Part shown: piece by piece, positions 8,012 through 16,040 of the stretch
Position numbering within the stretch: position 1 is the first letter of the stretch
Layout of the letters: each line of letters starts with the position of its first letter
Source: Crystallibacter permensis
Lineage (GTDB): Bacteria > Actinomycetota > Actinomycetes > Actinomycetales > Micrococcaceae
Length of the DNA: 64,000 nt
Assembly: GCF_025960875.1 (NCBI RefSeq)
Contig: NZ_JAODLR010000001.1
Span: forward strand, 454,883-518,882
Direction: 5' to 3'
The notes under the pieces: generated by a model
Told to the model about the DNA's origin: nothing
Database searches by the model: none
The model's input: the letters and a program-made list of their open reading frames with translations, nothing else
Program-made: the position numbers and the translations under genes

Positions 8012-8511
8012 GATTGCAGCTCCTGGGCCTGCAGATACTTATCCAAGGCGAGCAGGAAAGCATTCTCGCCCAGCGGCGTCAGCATCACGTGTTTGACGGT
8101 TTTGCCGCGTTCGTCTTTGGTCTCCATGTACGGAAGTGTCATGCCCGCGTGCTTGGTCCAGGGCGTATCGGCGCCGAAACCGCCGATCACCAGGTCCAGC
8201 TCGCCGTGTTCAAGGTCATCCACGAGCTCGTGCTCAGTGCCCCCGGTCCATTCGACGGTGGCCTCACGGCTGGCGGCGAAACCGCGCACCAGATCCGGCT
8301 CGATCCCGGCCGGCTCCGCGCCCGGCTGCAGCTGAACCCAGTCGCCTTCCTCCCCGGCAGCGGCGGTGACTCCCACCTGGAGCGTCCCGCCGGTAATTTC
8401 CTGCAGGGTACCGTTCGGATCGGCCGGCATGGACGCCCCGCAGCCAGCCAGCAGGGGGGCGACGGCGAGCATCACCACCCATCGGATCCTTGGCGTTGGC
8501 AAGGCAGTCAC
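8008..8511 (-). CDS. Lipoprotein resembling the front half of a solute-binding protein
   Basis: A 167-residue exported lipoprotein. The signal peptide ends in the lipobox LLAGC at about residues 20-24. The mature part has features of family 3 solute-binding proteins: LQVGVT near the start, GIEPDLVRGFA, then ELDLVIGGFGADTPW and MTLPYME. Family members run to about 250-280 residues, so the second lobe closure region is missing. It overlaps the CDF transporter gene by four bases, and could act with it as an extracytoplasmic accessory subunit. The frame itself is intact, so this may be a genuine short form and need not be a broken gene. Confidence 0.65.
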   Translation of the reverse strand: MTALPTPRIRWVVMLAVAPLLAGCGASMPADPNGTLQEITGGTLQVGVTAAAGEEGDWVQLQPGAEPAGIEPDLVRGFAASREATVEWTGGTEHELVDDLEHGELDLVIGGFGADTPWTKHAGMTLPYMETKDERGKTVKHVMLTPLGENAFLLALDKYLQAQELQS

Positions 8512-8582
8512 CTCCAGGCTCGTGGCGTTGTGCTTCTGCTTCGGACTCTAGCAAGCCAAAGCACGCGCAGGGGGGCAAACAG

Positions 8583-9077
8583 CTAATGCCGGGCGTATTT
8601 GGCGTCCCGGTAACAGACCACGGTCACGGTGATGGACAGGGCAATGGTGATGATGCCCAGCGGATTGCACAGCGCGATCGACATGCCCAGGGCGGATTCG
8701 CCGGCCAGAGCCGTCAGGACCGAGCCGCCGTTTCCGCCGAAGTCGGGCACGGTGAAGCCGAACCCAAAGGCCACCAGATACGTGGCCAGCAGCAGCGCGG
8801 ACGTCTTCAGCGGCGCGCCGAAGGGCCGCACCGTGACGGCGTTCGCCACGGTCTTGATCCCCGCGAACAGCAGCAGAAGCAGCAGCACCGGCCCGAGCGT
8901 GAACGCCAGGATCGACACCATCGGCCCGGAGATCCCGAACAGCACCCGCCCTGCGACAACCCACAGGGGAACCAGGATGGCCATCGGGATGCAGATCAGC
9001 GCCATCAGTGTCTGGAAAGGATTGGGACGGCGTACGACGGCGGGGCGGGACAATGCTTCTGAACTCACCTTATTCAC
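8583..9077 (-). CDS. Hypothetical membrane protein, four helices
   Basis: A 164-residue protein with four hydrophobic segments: about residues 24-46, 52-72, 92-110 and 132-158. The loop between helices 3 and 4 is TVPDFGGNGGSVLTALAGES, which is probably extracellular. The C-terminus YRDAKYARH is basic and cytoplasmic. I do not recognise the family. It lies 72 bases upstream of the lipoprotein/CDF pair on the same strand and might belong to the same unit. Confidence 0.65.
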   Translation of the reverse strand: MNKVSSEALSRPAVVRRPNPFQTLMALICIPMAILVPLWVVAGRVLFGISGPMVSILAFTLGPVLLLLLLFAGIKTVANAVTVRPFGAPLKTSALLLATYLVAFGFGFTVPDFGGNGGSVLTALAGESALGMSIALCNPLGIITIALSITVTVVCYRDAKYARH

Positions 9078-9161
9078 TATATGGCTAGCCGCCAGGCACC
9101 TACCCGGTCAGGTCCCTCAGCATAGGACGCGGTGCGGGACCAGCAGTTATATGCTTTCTCC

Positions 9162-10145
9162 ATGAATGAGGAGAGCAGGCAGGGCCAGACGGTGTCCCTG
9201 CGGGTGACGATCGAGGTGAACATTATCGACGCCGACGCCCTCCGGGACAGCGCGATCTCGCGTGCCTCCGACACCCAGGAAGTCGAGTATGCGATCAGCG
9301 ACGCGATGAACGCGCTCATCATCGCCTCGGATCCGATCCAGGCGGCGGATGTTCTGGCGGGAGTGGAGGGCGTGGAGCCGCGTGCATTCCGGGTCTCCGC
9401 GGAAACGGGCAATCCCGCCGACGACGACGATATCCACGCCGCCGACACCGCGATCGTGATCGACGGAGCGTTCGAAGACCGCCGGCCTGCCGACGTTCCC
9501 GATGCTCCGGTCACCGAACAGGATTTCATCGACCTCTCCGCCCAGGTGGAGGGGCTGAGCCCGGACATGCTCGGCTACGACGACGAACTTGAGGATCAGG
9601 GGGAGCGACGGCGCTCGCTCCGGCAGGCGAAACTGGTGGCCGGACTGCTGTGGCACGCCTCCGTTGTCCTGATGGACGAACTGTTCTCGGACATCGAGTT
9701 GCTGCGCAGCCGGGGAACGCCGACTGCGGCAGACGTGGACGAAACGTTCGTCATTTCGGGCCTGCCGCCGCGCTTCGCGCACCGCTACACGGCCCTGTTC
9801 GCCCAGCGGTTCCTCACGGTTGCCGTCGACCTGACTACCAGGATCGCCGGCCGCTGGCAGCCGCCGTCGTGCGTTGCCCAGGAGCTTGCGCTGCGCTGCC
9901 TGCTCAACGAGGCGCAGCTGCTGGCCGAGGAAGCCGGCCTGGAGCTGGACGAAGACTGGCGGGCAACCGTGGAAGAATTCCTGCTCGAGGACACGGATGC
10001 GGAACTGCTCTACAACGAGGCCCTAGATGGTTTCGAAGACTATCTCGAGAGCCTCGGGACCGGCGTGGCTTCGATGAAGTTCGAGAACTGGTTCGAGCCG
10101 TTCAACAATGCGCGCCATGTTCCGCCGTACGCCCTAAGCGACTAG
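9162..10145 (+). CDS. Hypothetical cytoplasmic protein
   Basis: A 327-residue acidic soluble protein of unrecognised family. Residues 10-85 look like an alpha/beta segment (SLRVTIEVNIIDADAL). The middle, about 100-150, is rich in Asp and probably disordered. The C-terminal half is helical (GLLWHASVVLMDELFSDIEL, then ALRCLLNEAQLLAEEAGLEL) and ends FENWFEPFNNARHVPPYALS. I chose ATG 9162; a GTG at 9132 would add ten residues. Codon use is typical of the neighbourhood, so the gene looks native. It is divergent from the membrane protein upstream. Confidence 0.65.
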   Translation: MNEESRQGQTVSLRVTIEVNIIDADALRDSAISRASDTQEVEYAISDAMNALIIASDPIQAADVLAGVEGVEPRAFRVSAETGNPADDDDIHAADTAIVIDGAFEDRRPADVPDAPVTEQDFIDLSAQVEGLSPDMLGYDDELEDQGERRRSLRQAKLVAGLLWHASVVLMDELFSDIELLRSRGTPTAADVDETFVISGLPPRFAHRYTALFAQRFLTVAVDLTTRIAGRWQPPSCVAQELALRCLLNEAQLLAEEAGLELDEDWRATVEEFLLEDTDAELLYNEALDGFEDYLESLGTGVASMKFENWFEPFNNARHVPPYALSD

Positions 10146-10209
10146 CCGGCCCCGCCGTCGTCGTTGTTAGTGGTTTGCTGCGAGAGACGGACAGTGCCGG
10201 ACGCTTAGC

Positions 10210-10884
10210 TTAGTTCAGGTATTCGGCCGAGACGAGGATGGGCAGGTGGTCCGATTCGCCTCGGGGGAGCGTTTCCACGCTCTCGATGTTCAGGCCGAGC
10301 GAAGTGGCGAAGTCGAAGTGGCCTTGGAAGACCTTGTAGCGGGTGTAGGTCCGGCGGTTGCTGAGCGAGAGCTCGTAGCCGGTTTCCTTGAGGTGGGAGA
10401 TGAGGTTCTTGGTGAAGAAGGGGTAGTTGAAGTCGCCCACCATCAGCGTCATGCCTTCGCCGCCCATGGTGAGCAGTTCTGCGTGGCCGGCCTTAATCTG
10501 GTGACGCCGCAGCGAATTCGTCGCGGTCAGCGGCGCGGCATGGAAGGAGCCGACCACCAACTCATGCTGCGTCTCGTTGTCGACCAGCTTCACGCCGAGC
10601 AGCCGCTCGTGGGCAGGGGAGAGGACGTAGTCATGCAGGGACTTCTTCAGTGCGAAGGTATTCGTGTCCAGGGCCGTGAAGCGGTCCTTGTGGTAGTACA
10701 TCGCCAGTCCCAGCCGGTTGCCCTTGGTGGAGTCGGCCAGATGCAGCGGCCCCAGCGTGGCCGGCAGGTCGGTGGTGTCGCACTCCTGCAGGCAGAGGAC
10801 ATTGATATCGAAATCCTGGGCAAGGTTCAAGAGTTCACTGCTCGCACGGTGCTTTCGGAGGTTGTAGCTGATGACTTTGAGCAC
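10210..10884 (-). CDS. Endonuclease/exonuclease/phosphatase family protein
   Basis: A 224-residue member of the DNase I-like EEP superfamily. Motifs appear in order: SYNLRKH at residue 6 (metal-binding Asn), CLQECD (catalytic Glu), GSFHAAPL, MVGDFNYP and SDHLPILV at the C-terminus, where the His is catalytic. It lacks a signal peptide, so it is probably cytoplasmic. Substrate may be nucleic acid or a phosphoester; the sequence does not say. It is convergent with the hypothetical gene before it and followed upstream by the DUF4389 gene. Confidence 0.8.
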   Translation of the reverse strand: MLKVISYNLRKHRASSELLNLAQDFDINVLCLQECDTTDLPATLGPLHLADSTKGNRLGLAMYYHKDRFTALDTNTFALKKSLHDYVLSPAHERLLGVKLVDNETQHELVVGSFHAAPLTATNSLRRHQIKAGHAELLTMGGEGMTLMVGDFNYPFFTKNLISHLKETGYELSLSNRRTYTRYKVFQGHFDFATSLGLNIESVETLPRGESDHLPILVSAEYLN

Positions 10885-10976
10885 GGGATCACCTCTTCCA
10901 TTGGCCGTTCGAGGAAAGCTGCCCTAATAGTACCCACAGCATCGAGGCGGAACGGCGCAATTGAAGGATTTTGCCC

Positions 10977-12470
10977 TCAGCTAAGAGACTTGCGCTTGTC
11001 GGGACCTGCCGGCGGGGTCACGTCACCGCTCTCCAGCGGCGGCTCGGCCGGGCCTTGGTCAAGCCGGAACGGCGGATACTCGTCGCGCATCAACGCGGTG
11101 TAGGCGAGGACACGGTAAATCCACCGGTTGATCCCCATGATCAGGTCAAAAAGGGTGCGGCGGTACCTGCCGGTGAAGAGCAGGATGACGGCGGCAATCA
11201 GGACCAGCAGGCCCAGCAGGGAAGGGCCTGCGGCGCCGGCGTAATTGCCGTCCCAGTCACCGCCAGCGCCCCACCAGATCACCGCATTCGAGAACGCGGA
11301 CACGATCAGCAGGTGCGGAATGGCCAGCAGCCACCATTTGACCAGCACCAGGCCGTTGGTCAGGTGTTCCGGATAGGCGACGTCGAAATCCGCCGGGTAG
11401 CTGGCCGGGGCCAGGGTGAACGGTGGGTAGCGGTCGGTGCCCAGCGCGGAGTACGCGTAGAAGGCCACCCGCCAGTTCCAGCGCGCCACGCCCACATTGA
11501 AGTGGAACAGGGACCGCGGATAACGGCCGGTGAAAAGGATGGCGAAACCGGCGGCGATGGTGGTGACCACAAACGCGAACCATAGGAAAAAGAGCAGGAA
11601 ATAGTGCGGAATGGCCAGCAGCCACTTCACCAGCCACAGCCAGCGCGAGAGCCCCGGATCCAGCGCGCCGTTCAGCGCGGCGGGATAAACCGGGCGTCCA
11701 GCCGCGGGAGAACCTGAGTACGACGGCGTGTGGTCGCCTGCCGTGCGCCGGTCCGCCGGGTTGTCACCGGACAATGCAGAGGGCCGCGACGCCAGGGTCC
11801 GCCCGATTCCCGCCGCGCCAAGGACCAGCAGGGGCAAGCCGATGATCAGCAGGACCAGTCCGGTGATGAGCAGGCCCATGGTGAGCGGGCCCAGGAAGCC
11901 CGGCCTGATTCCCGCCTGCAAGTCCACCGAGACAGGCAGGCTGGCATCCGCGTTCATGACCACTACGCTCCAGCTGCCGGACTGCAGGTCCCAGCTGATC
12001 CGCTGCTCGCCCGGGCCGGATGCCGAGACCGCCCAGAAGTCCTGCTCGGCGGGAGGCTGCGGCGCGGAGGTCCCCGGCAGTTCCCGGTAGTCCGGATCGA
12101 AGGGGCGGAAATCGACGTCCACCAGCTGCGAGTGCGGCACGCCGGCCAGATAATTATCGACGGCGTCCACCGGGGCGATCCCGATGAAAACGTCCTGTCC
12201 GGGTTGGGCGGCCCGCGCCTCGATCCGGAAACCGAACGCGTCGCCCAGCTGCACGCCGGGCGGCAGTTCCTCTTCTATGACCACGTCCAGCGGCTGGCTG
12301 GTCAGGGCATAGGAGTCCGTATTCAGCCGGACCGGCTGGGAGGTGAGGTAGCCGTCGTCGTCCTGTGCAGCCTGGATCAGGCCGGTGAAGGCCGCAGTAG
12401 AGACCAGCGCCAGGCCGGCCAGGGACAGCAGGATGCCGAGGACCAGTAAAACCACGTGACCGGGCTTCAT
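10977..12470 (-). CDS. DUF4389 domain membrane protein
   Basis: A 497-residue membrane protein. It opens with a hydrophobic helix (residues 7-30), then an extracytoplasmic beta-rich region of about 170 residues, a second pair of helices, a Pro/Ser-rich linker and two copies of a DUF4389-type module. The repeated signature is WLVKWLLAIPHY...FTGRYPRSLFHFNVGVARW and VKWWLLAIPHL...FTGRYRRTLFDLIMGINRW, with YPPF after each. The start at ATG 12470 has AAGGAGG nine bases before it and overrides longer open frames. Function of the family is not defined. It is divergent from the CNNM/CBS gene. Confidence 0.8.
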   Translation of the reverse strand: MKPGHVVLLVLGILLSLAGLALVSTAAFTGLIQAAQDDDGYLTSQPVRLNTDSYALTSQPLDVVIEEELPPGVQLGDAFGFRIEARAAQPGQDVFIGIAPVDAVDNYLAGVPHSQLVDVDFRPFDPDYRELPGTSAPQPPAEQDFWAVSASGPGEQRISWDLQSGSWSVVVMNADASLPVSVDLQAGIRPGFLGPLTMGLLITGLVLLIIGLPLLVLGAAGIGRTLASRPSALSGDNPADRRTAGDHTPSYSGSPAAGRPVYPAALNGALDPGLSRWLWLVKWLLAIPHYFLLFFLWFAFVVTTIAAGFAILFTGRYPRSLFHFNVGVARWNWRVAFYAYSALGTDRYPPFTLAPASYPADFDVAYPEHLTNGLVLVKWWLLAIPHLLIVSAFSNAVIWWGAGGDWDGNYAGAAGPSLLGLLVLIAAVILLFTGRYRRTLFDLIMGINRWIYRVLAYTALMRDEYPPFRLDQGPAEPPLESGDVTPPAGPDKRKSLS

Positions 12471-12654
12471 GGCGGCCACCTCCTTCTGAATTCTGTGGCC
12501 GATGCGTCGTTTCCGTCGCTCCGTCCGGAAAACTCTTTGCGAGCAGTGTGGCCCTGTACCGCCGCGGACACAAGGGCTGTCAGTACCTGTTCTCCCTGAG
12601 CGCGGCAGGTCGACGACGCCTGACTCACCGCCGACCCTTCGATAGGGTCTGGTT

Positions 12655-13968
12655 ATGGATGGCGGCACACTGATGAATTTCGCATTGGTCCTCTTCTTTG
12701 TGCTGCTCGGAGGGGTGTTCGCCGGCACGGAGATGGCGCTCGTGTCACTCCGGGAGAGCCAGGTGCGGCAGATCGAGCGCTCCGGCAAGTCCGGTGCCAA
12801 AACGGCCGAGCTCGCCCGCAACCCCAACCGGTTCCTCGCCGCCGTTCAGATCGGCGTGACGCTCTCGGGCTTCTTCTCGGCGGCCTACGGTGCGTCCACT
12901 ATCGCGCCCGACATCGCGCCGCTGCTCGAAGGGCTGGGCCTGGCGGTCGGTGCCGCCCAGCCGGTTGCGTTTATCGGCATGACCCTGGTGGTGGCCTACC
13001 TGTCCCTGGTGCTCGGCGAGCTGGTGCCCAAACGCCTTGCGATGCAGCGCCCGGTGGGGTTCACCAAGGTCCTGGCGCCGCCGCTGAATCTGTTCAGCAA
13101 GGTCATGCGCCCGGTGATCTGGCTGCTGTCCGTGTCTACCAATGCGCTGGTGCGGCTGCTGGGCGGGAATCCGTCCGCGAAGTCGGACACCATTACCGCC
13201 GAGGAACTCTGGGACATGGTGGCGCAGAACGAGGCGCTGGGCGAGGACAGCCGCAGCATCCTGAATGACGTTTTCGGCGCGGGGGAGCGGCTGCTGCAGG
13301 AGGTCATGCGCCCGCGTCCGGAGGTCCGCTTCATCGAGGGCCGGCTGAGCCTGGACGAGGCGCGCCGGTACACCCGGAACCTGCCGTACTCGCGCTACCC
13401 CGTGATCGGCAGGACCTCGGACGATGTTCTTGGCTTCATCCACATCCGCGACCTCATCCCGGAACCGGGCGAAGCGGCCGGCACCACGGTGGCCGATATT
13501 GTGCGGGAGATCCTGCCGCTGCCGGGCACCAACCGGGTGCTGCCCACACTCTCGCGGATGCGCAAGGAGGGCCACCACATCGCCCTCGTGGTGGACGAAT
13601 ACGGCGGCACGGACGGGATCGTGACTCTGGAGGACCTGGTGGAAGAACTGGTCGGCGAGATCTACGACGAGTACGACGCCGGGGTGGATCCGGAGGACCG
13701 CGTGCGGCAGGCTGGCGGCGCCGTTGATGTGGATGGCGGCCTGATCCTGCAGGAGTTCAAGTCGCTGGCCGGCATCGAGCTCCCGGACGGGCGGTATGAA
13801 ACGGTGGCCGGCTTCATCATCGACCGGCTGGGCCGCATGCCCCGCACCGGTGACCAGGTCGAGGTGGCCGGACATCTGCTGACCGTACTGTCCATGGAGG
13901 GGCTGCGGATCGGGCGCGTCCGCGTCACTGAAGCGCCGCAGGAAAACAACGACGGCGGCAGCGGCTAG
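12655..13968 (+). CDS. Hemolysin C / CorC family protein (CNNM, CBS pair, CorC domain)
   Basis: A 437-residue membrane protein with the classical three-part layout: an N-terminal CNNM (DUF21) transmembrane domain to about residue 180 (GVFAGTEMALVSLRESQVRQ, then LVLGELVPKRLA), a tandem CBS domain pair at about 200-340 (LLQEVMRPRPEVRF; HIALVVDEYGGTDGIVTLED) and a C-terminal CorC/HlyC domain. Members are linked to Mg2+ or cation homeostasis and adenine nucleotides bind the CBS pair. ATG 12655 and ATG 12673 are both possible starts; the second gives a shorter cytoplasmic lead. Usually two such genes lie in tandem; here only one is present. Confidence 0.88.
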   Translation: MDGGTLMNFALVLFFVLLGGVFAGTEMALVSLRESQVRQIERSGKSGAKTAELARNPNRFLAAVQIGVTLSGFFSAAYGASTIAPDIAPLLEGLGLAVGAAQPVAFIGMTLVVAYLSLVLGELVPKRLAMQRPVGFTKVLAPPLNLFSKVMRPVIWLLSVSTNALVRLLGGNPSAKSDTITAEELWDMVAQNEALGEDSRSILNDVFGAGERLLQEVMRPRPEVRFIEGRLSLDEARRYTRNLPYSRYPVIGRTSDDVLGFIHIRDLIPEPGEAAGTTVADIVREILPLPGTNRVLPTLSRMRKEGHHIALVVDEYGGTDGIVTLEDLVEELVGEIYDEYDAGVDPEDRVRQAGGAVDVDGGLILQEFKSLAGIELPDGRYETVAGFIIDRLGRMPRTGDQVEVAGHLLTVLSMEGLRIGRVRVTEAPQENNDGGSG

Positions 13969-13977
13969 GCATCATGC

Positions 13978-14484
13978 TCAATCCGCGCGGGTTTTCCGCC
14001 AGAGCCATGCCTGCCCTATCTGATCGTCCGGAACAACGCCTTGGCATTCGAAGCCGGCTTTCTTGAGGACAGTCCCGGAAGCGTTGGTGCGCGGAAGCGT
14101 TCGGGCTTCGACCACCGCCACCTCCGCAGTGGCGAAGGCGCGGCCGACGAGCTGGCCGACAGCAGCGGTGGCATATCCCTGCCCGCGGAAGCCTGGCGCG
14201 ATCTCGTAGCCGATCTCGACTGTCCCGTCCTTGGGCGGACCCTTGTAGCCGCCGGATCCAACCAGGACGCCCAGCTCCGGACTCAGAAAGTAGTACATCC
14301 ACCACTCGGCCTGGCCGGGCTGTGACTGGAATACTTCGAGCGTGACCTCGATTACCCATGGGTACTCGGGCCAACCTGCCGGAATGCTGACGCCTAACGC
14401 AGCAGCCAGGGAGTCAGGGCCGCCGCGCAGGAAGGCGCTCAGATCATCCGGAGTAGCTGCTCTCAGCAGCATTGCTTTGCTCAC
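13978..14484 (-). CDS. GNAT family N-acetyltransferase (RimJ/RimL-like)
   Basis: A 168-residue acetyltransferase. The acetyl-CoA site is IAPGFRGQGYATAAVGQLVG around residue 95-115, preceded by VEIGYE and followed by EARTLPRTNASGTVLKKAGF, the standard RimJ/RimL-type C-terminal pattern. It should acetylate an amino group of a protein or small molecule; target unknown. It is convergent with the CNNM/CBS gene, with only nine bases between the two stops. Confidence 0.83.
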   Translation of the reverse strand: MSKAMLLRAATPDDLSAFLRGGPDSLAAALGVSIPAGWPEYPWVIEVTLEVFQSQPGQAEWWMYYFLSPELGVLVGSGGYKGPPKDGTVEIGYEIAPGFRGQGYATAAVGQLVGRAFATAEVAVVEARTLPRTNASGTVLKKAGFECQGVVPDDQIGQAWLWRKTRAD

Positions 14485-14753
14485 CGCCCTTTCAGCAGCA
14501 GTCGATCAGCGAACGTCTCCCTTAGCGTAGTCGGGCAAGTTCCGGCGGCCGACGCCGAAACGGCGCCTCTTTTGGAGCAGCAGGCCGAGGTTAACTTTTG
14601 ATGATATGTCCTCTTTTGAGGCCACACAGGGTTGCTTTAGGTGGGTGAAACGCTAAAGTCACATCGGGGGCGCCGCAGTTAGCAGCGCCCTTTGGCCTGT
14701 CCGCAGTTCTGTCAGTGATTCGCACTCTCCCCATCACGAATCGAGCATCAAGT

Positions 14754-15299
14754 ATGAAGAAGATAGTCTCTGCAGTGGCCCTGACCGCTGCGCTCACCCT
14801 GTCAGCGGGTACCGCGGCCTACGCCGCCGAGGCCCAGTACCCCGCCCCGGAACTTTCCGTAGTCGTCTCAGCCGGCAGCGTCCAGGCCGGCGAAGAGTTC
14901 ACCGTTTCGGGCGCCGGCCTCGAGGCCAATGAAGACGCCACCATCACCGTGGCACAGAACCAGTCCACCAAGAACTTCCGCGGCTTCACGAAGACCACCT
15001 CGGCCAACGCCTCGGGCGAGTTCTCGGAAGAGATTTCGATCGAAAAGCCGGGCCGTCACTGGATCTCCGTGGAGGGCTACGAAAGCGAAGAAATCGGCAC
15101 CGCTTCCGTTGTCGTAACAGGCCCGCCGGCCGAGGGGCACACCGGACCCAAGGACGAGAAGGAACCCAAGGAACTGAAGGCAGACCGTTCCGCCGCCACC
15201 ACGTCGGTATCCCCGGCGGCATGGGGCGCAGCAGGTCTTGGCCTGCTGGTCACGGCTGGCGCAGCAGGTGCCTTCATGGTCAAGCGCCGCCAGAGCTAA
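14754..15299 (+). CDS. Secreted, C-terminally anchored hypothetical protein
   Basis: A 181-residue exported protein. The signal peptide is MKKIVSAVALTAALTLSAGT, probably cleaved after AYA near residue 24. The mature part (to about 115) looks like a single immunoglobulin-like beta domain (VVVSAGSVQAGEEFTVSGAG; FTKTTSANASGEFSEEISIE). A charged Glu/Lys/Pro linker follows, then a hydrophobic helix (WGAAGLGLLVTAGAAGAFM) and the basic tail KRRQS. That end resembles a cell-wall anchor, but no LPxTG is visible, so the helix may simply hold it in the membrane. ATG 14754 gives a proper signal peptide; an upstream GTG at 14715 does not. Confidence 0.75.
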   Translation: MKKIVSAVALTAALTLSAGTAAYAAEAQYPAPELSVVVSAGSVQAGEEFTVSGAGLEANEDATITVAQNQSTKNFRGFTKTTSANASGEFSEEISIEKPGRHWISVEGYESEEIGTASVVVTGPPAEGHTGPKDEKEPKELKADRSAATTSVSPAAWGAAGLGLLVTAGAAGAFMVKRRQS

Positions 15300-15328
15300 C
15301 CCTCTGAGCTAACCGCAAAGGCCTTACC

Positions 15329-15372
15329 GCAGCCGGGTGGCAGCGTCCCAAGTGACGCTACTGCCCGGCTGC
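15329..15372. terminator. Long hairpin between convergent genes
   Basis: GCAGCCGGG at 15329-15337 pairs exactly with CCCGGCTGC at 15364-15372, and the inner parts GCAGCGTC and GACGCTACTGC pair with small mismatches around a short loop. It lies between the stops of the secreted protein and cysE and can terminate both. Confidence 0.7.
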
Positions 15373-15396
15373 CGGTATTTCGCTGCCGGTCTTTTA

Positions 15397-15990
15397 TCAG
15401 AGCAGGAACGCGGGGTCGATCAGGTCCAGGCGCGGATCCAGCGGGTAGTTGCCGTCCTTATGCCGCCACTGCGCAGGCACGCCGATGGCTACGGAGTTGG
15501 CGGGGATATCCGTCACGACGACGGCGTTGGCACCGATCGCTGAATCGTCGCCAACGGTCACGGGGCCCAGGATGCGGCAACCAGATCCGAGCATCACGCG
15601 GTTGCCGATGGTGGGATGCCGCTTGGTCTTATCCAACGCCCGGCCACCGAGCGTGACGCCCTGGTACATCATCACGTCGTCGCCGATGATCGCGGTTTCG
15701 CCAATGACAATCTTCGTGCCGTGGTCGATGAACACCCGGCGGCCCAGCGTCGCGGCGGGATGGATTTCAATCCCGGTGAGGAAGCGTGCGAACTGGGAGA
15801 GCAGCCGTGCGCCGGTGCGCAGGTGCGGCCGGTTCCACATGGCATGGGCAATCCGGTGCGCCCAGACCGCGTGCACGCCGGAGTAGGCGAAGCCCACTTC
15901 CAGATCCGAGTTCGCGGCCGGATCCTGGGCACGCGCGGCCTTGAGGTCCTCGCGCAGCAGTGCCGGCAGGCTGTTCCTGGCCACGGTCAA
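15397..15990 (-). CDS. cysE: Serine O-acetyltransferase
   Basis: A 197-residue short-form CysE, which makes O-acetylserine from serine and acetyl-CoA for cysteine synthesis. The N-terminal helical part is followed by a left-handed hexapeptide beta-helix from about residue 75: IEIHPAATLGRRVFIDHGT, then GETAIIGDDVMMYQGVTLGG. The active-site His residues are in DHGT and in TKRHPTIGN. The C-terminus carries GANAVVVTDIPANSVAIGVP, as in other actinobacterial CysE proteins. The usual partner cysK is not adjacent in this window. The start is ATG 15990. Confidence 0.92.
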   Translation of the reverse strand: MTVARNSLPALLREDLKAARAQDPAANSDLEVGFAYSGVHAVWAHRIAHAMWNRPHLRTGARLLSQFARFLTGIEIHPAATLGRRVFIDHGTKIVIGETAIIGDDVMMYQGVTLGGRALDKTKRHPTIGNRVMLGSGCRILGPVTVGDDSAIGANAVVVTDIPANSVAIGVPAQWRHKDGNYPLDPRLDLIDPAFLL

Positions 15991-16040
15991 TCAACTCCTT
16001 GTAGCGGTTCTGGTTCCCTTCGAGGCAACCCGGGGCCGGA

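Noticed and set aside
12745..13875. 376-codon open frame opposite the CNNM/CBS gene
   Set aside because: Antisense shadow of a well-supported gene with CNNM, CBS and CorC motifs; no ribosome site or known domain.
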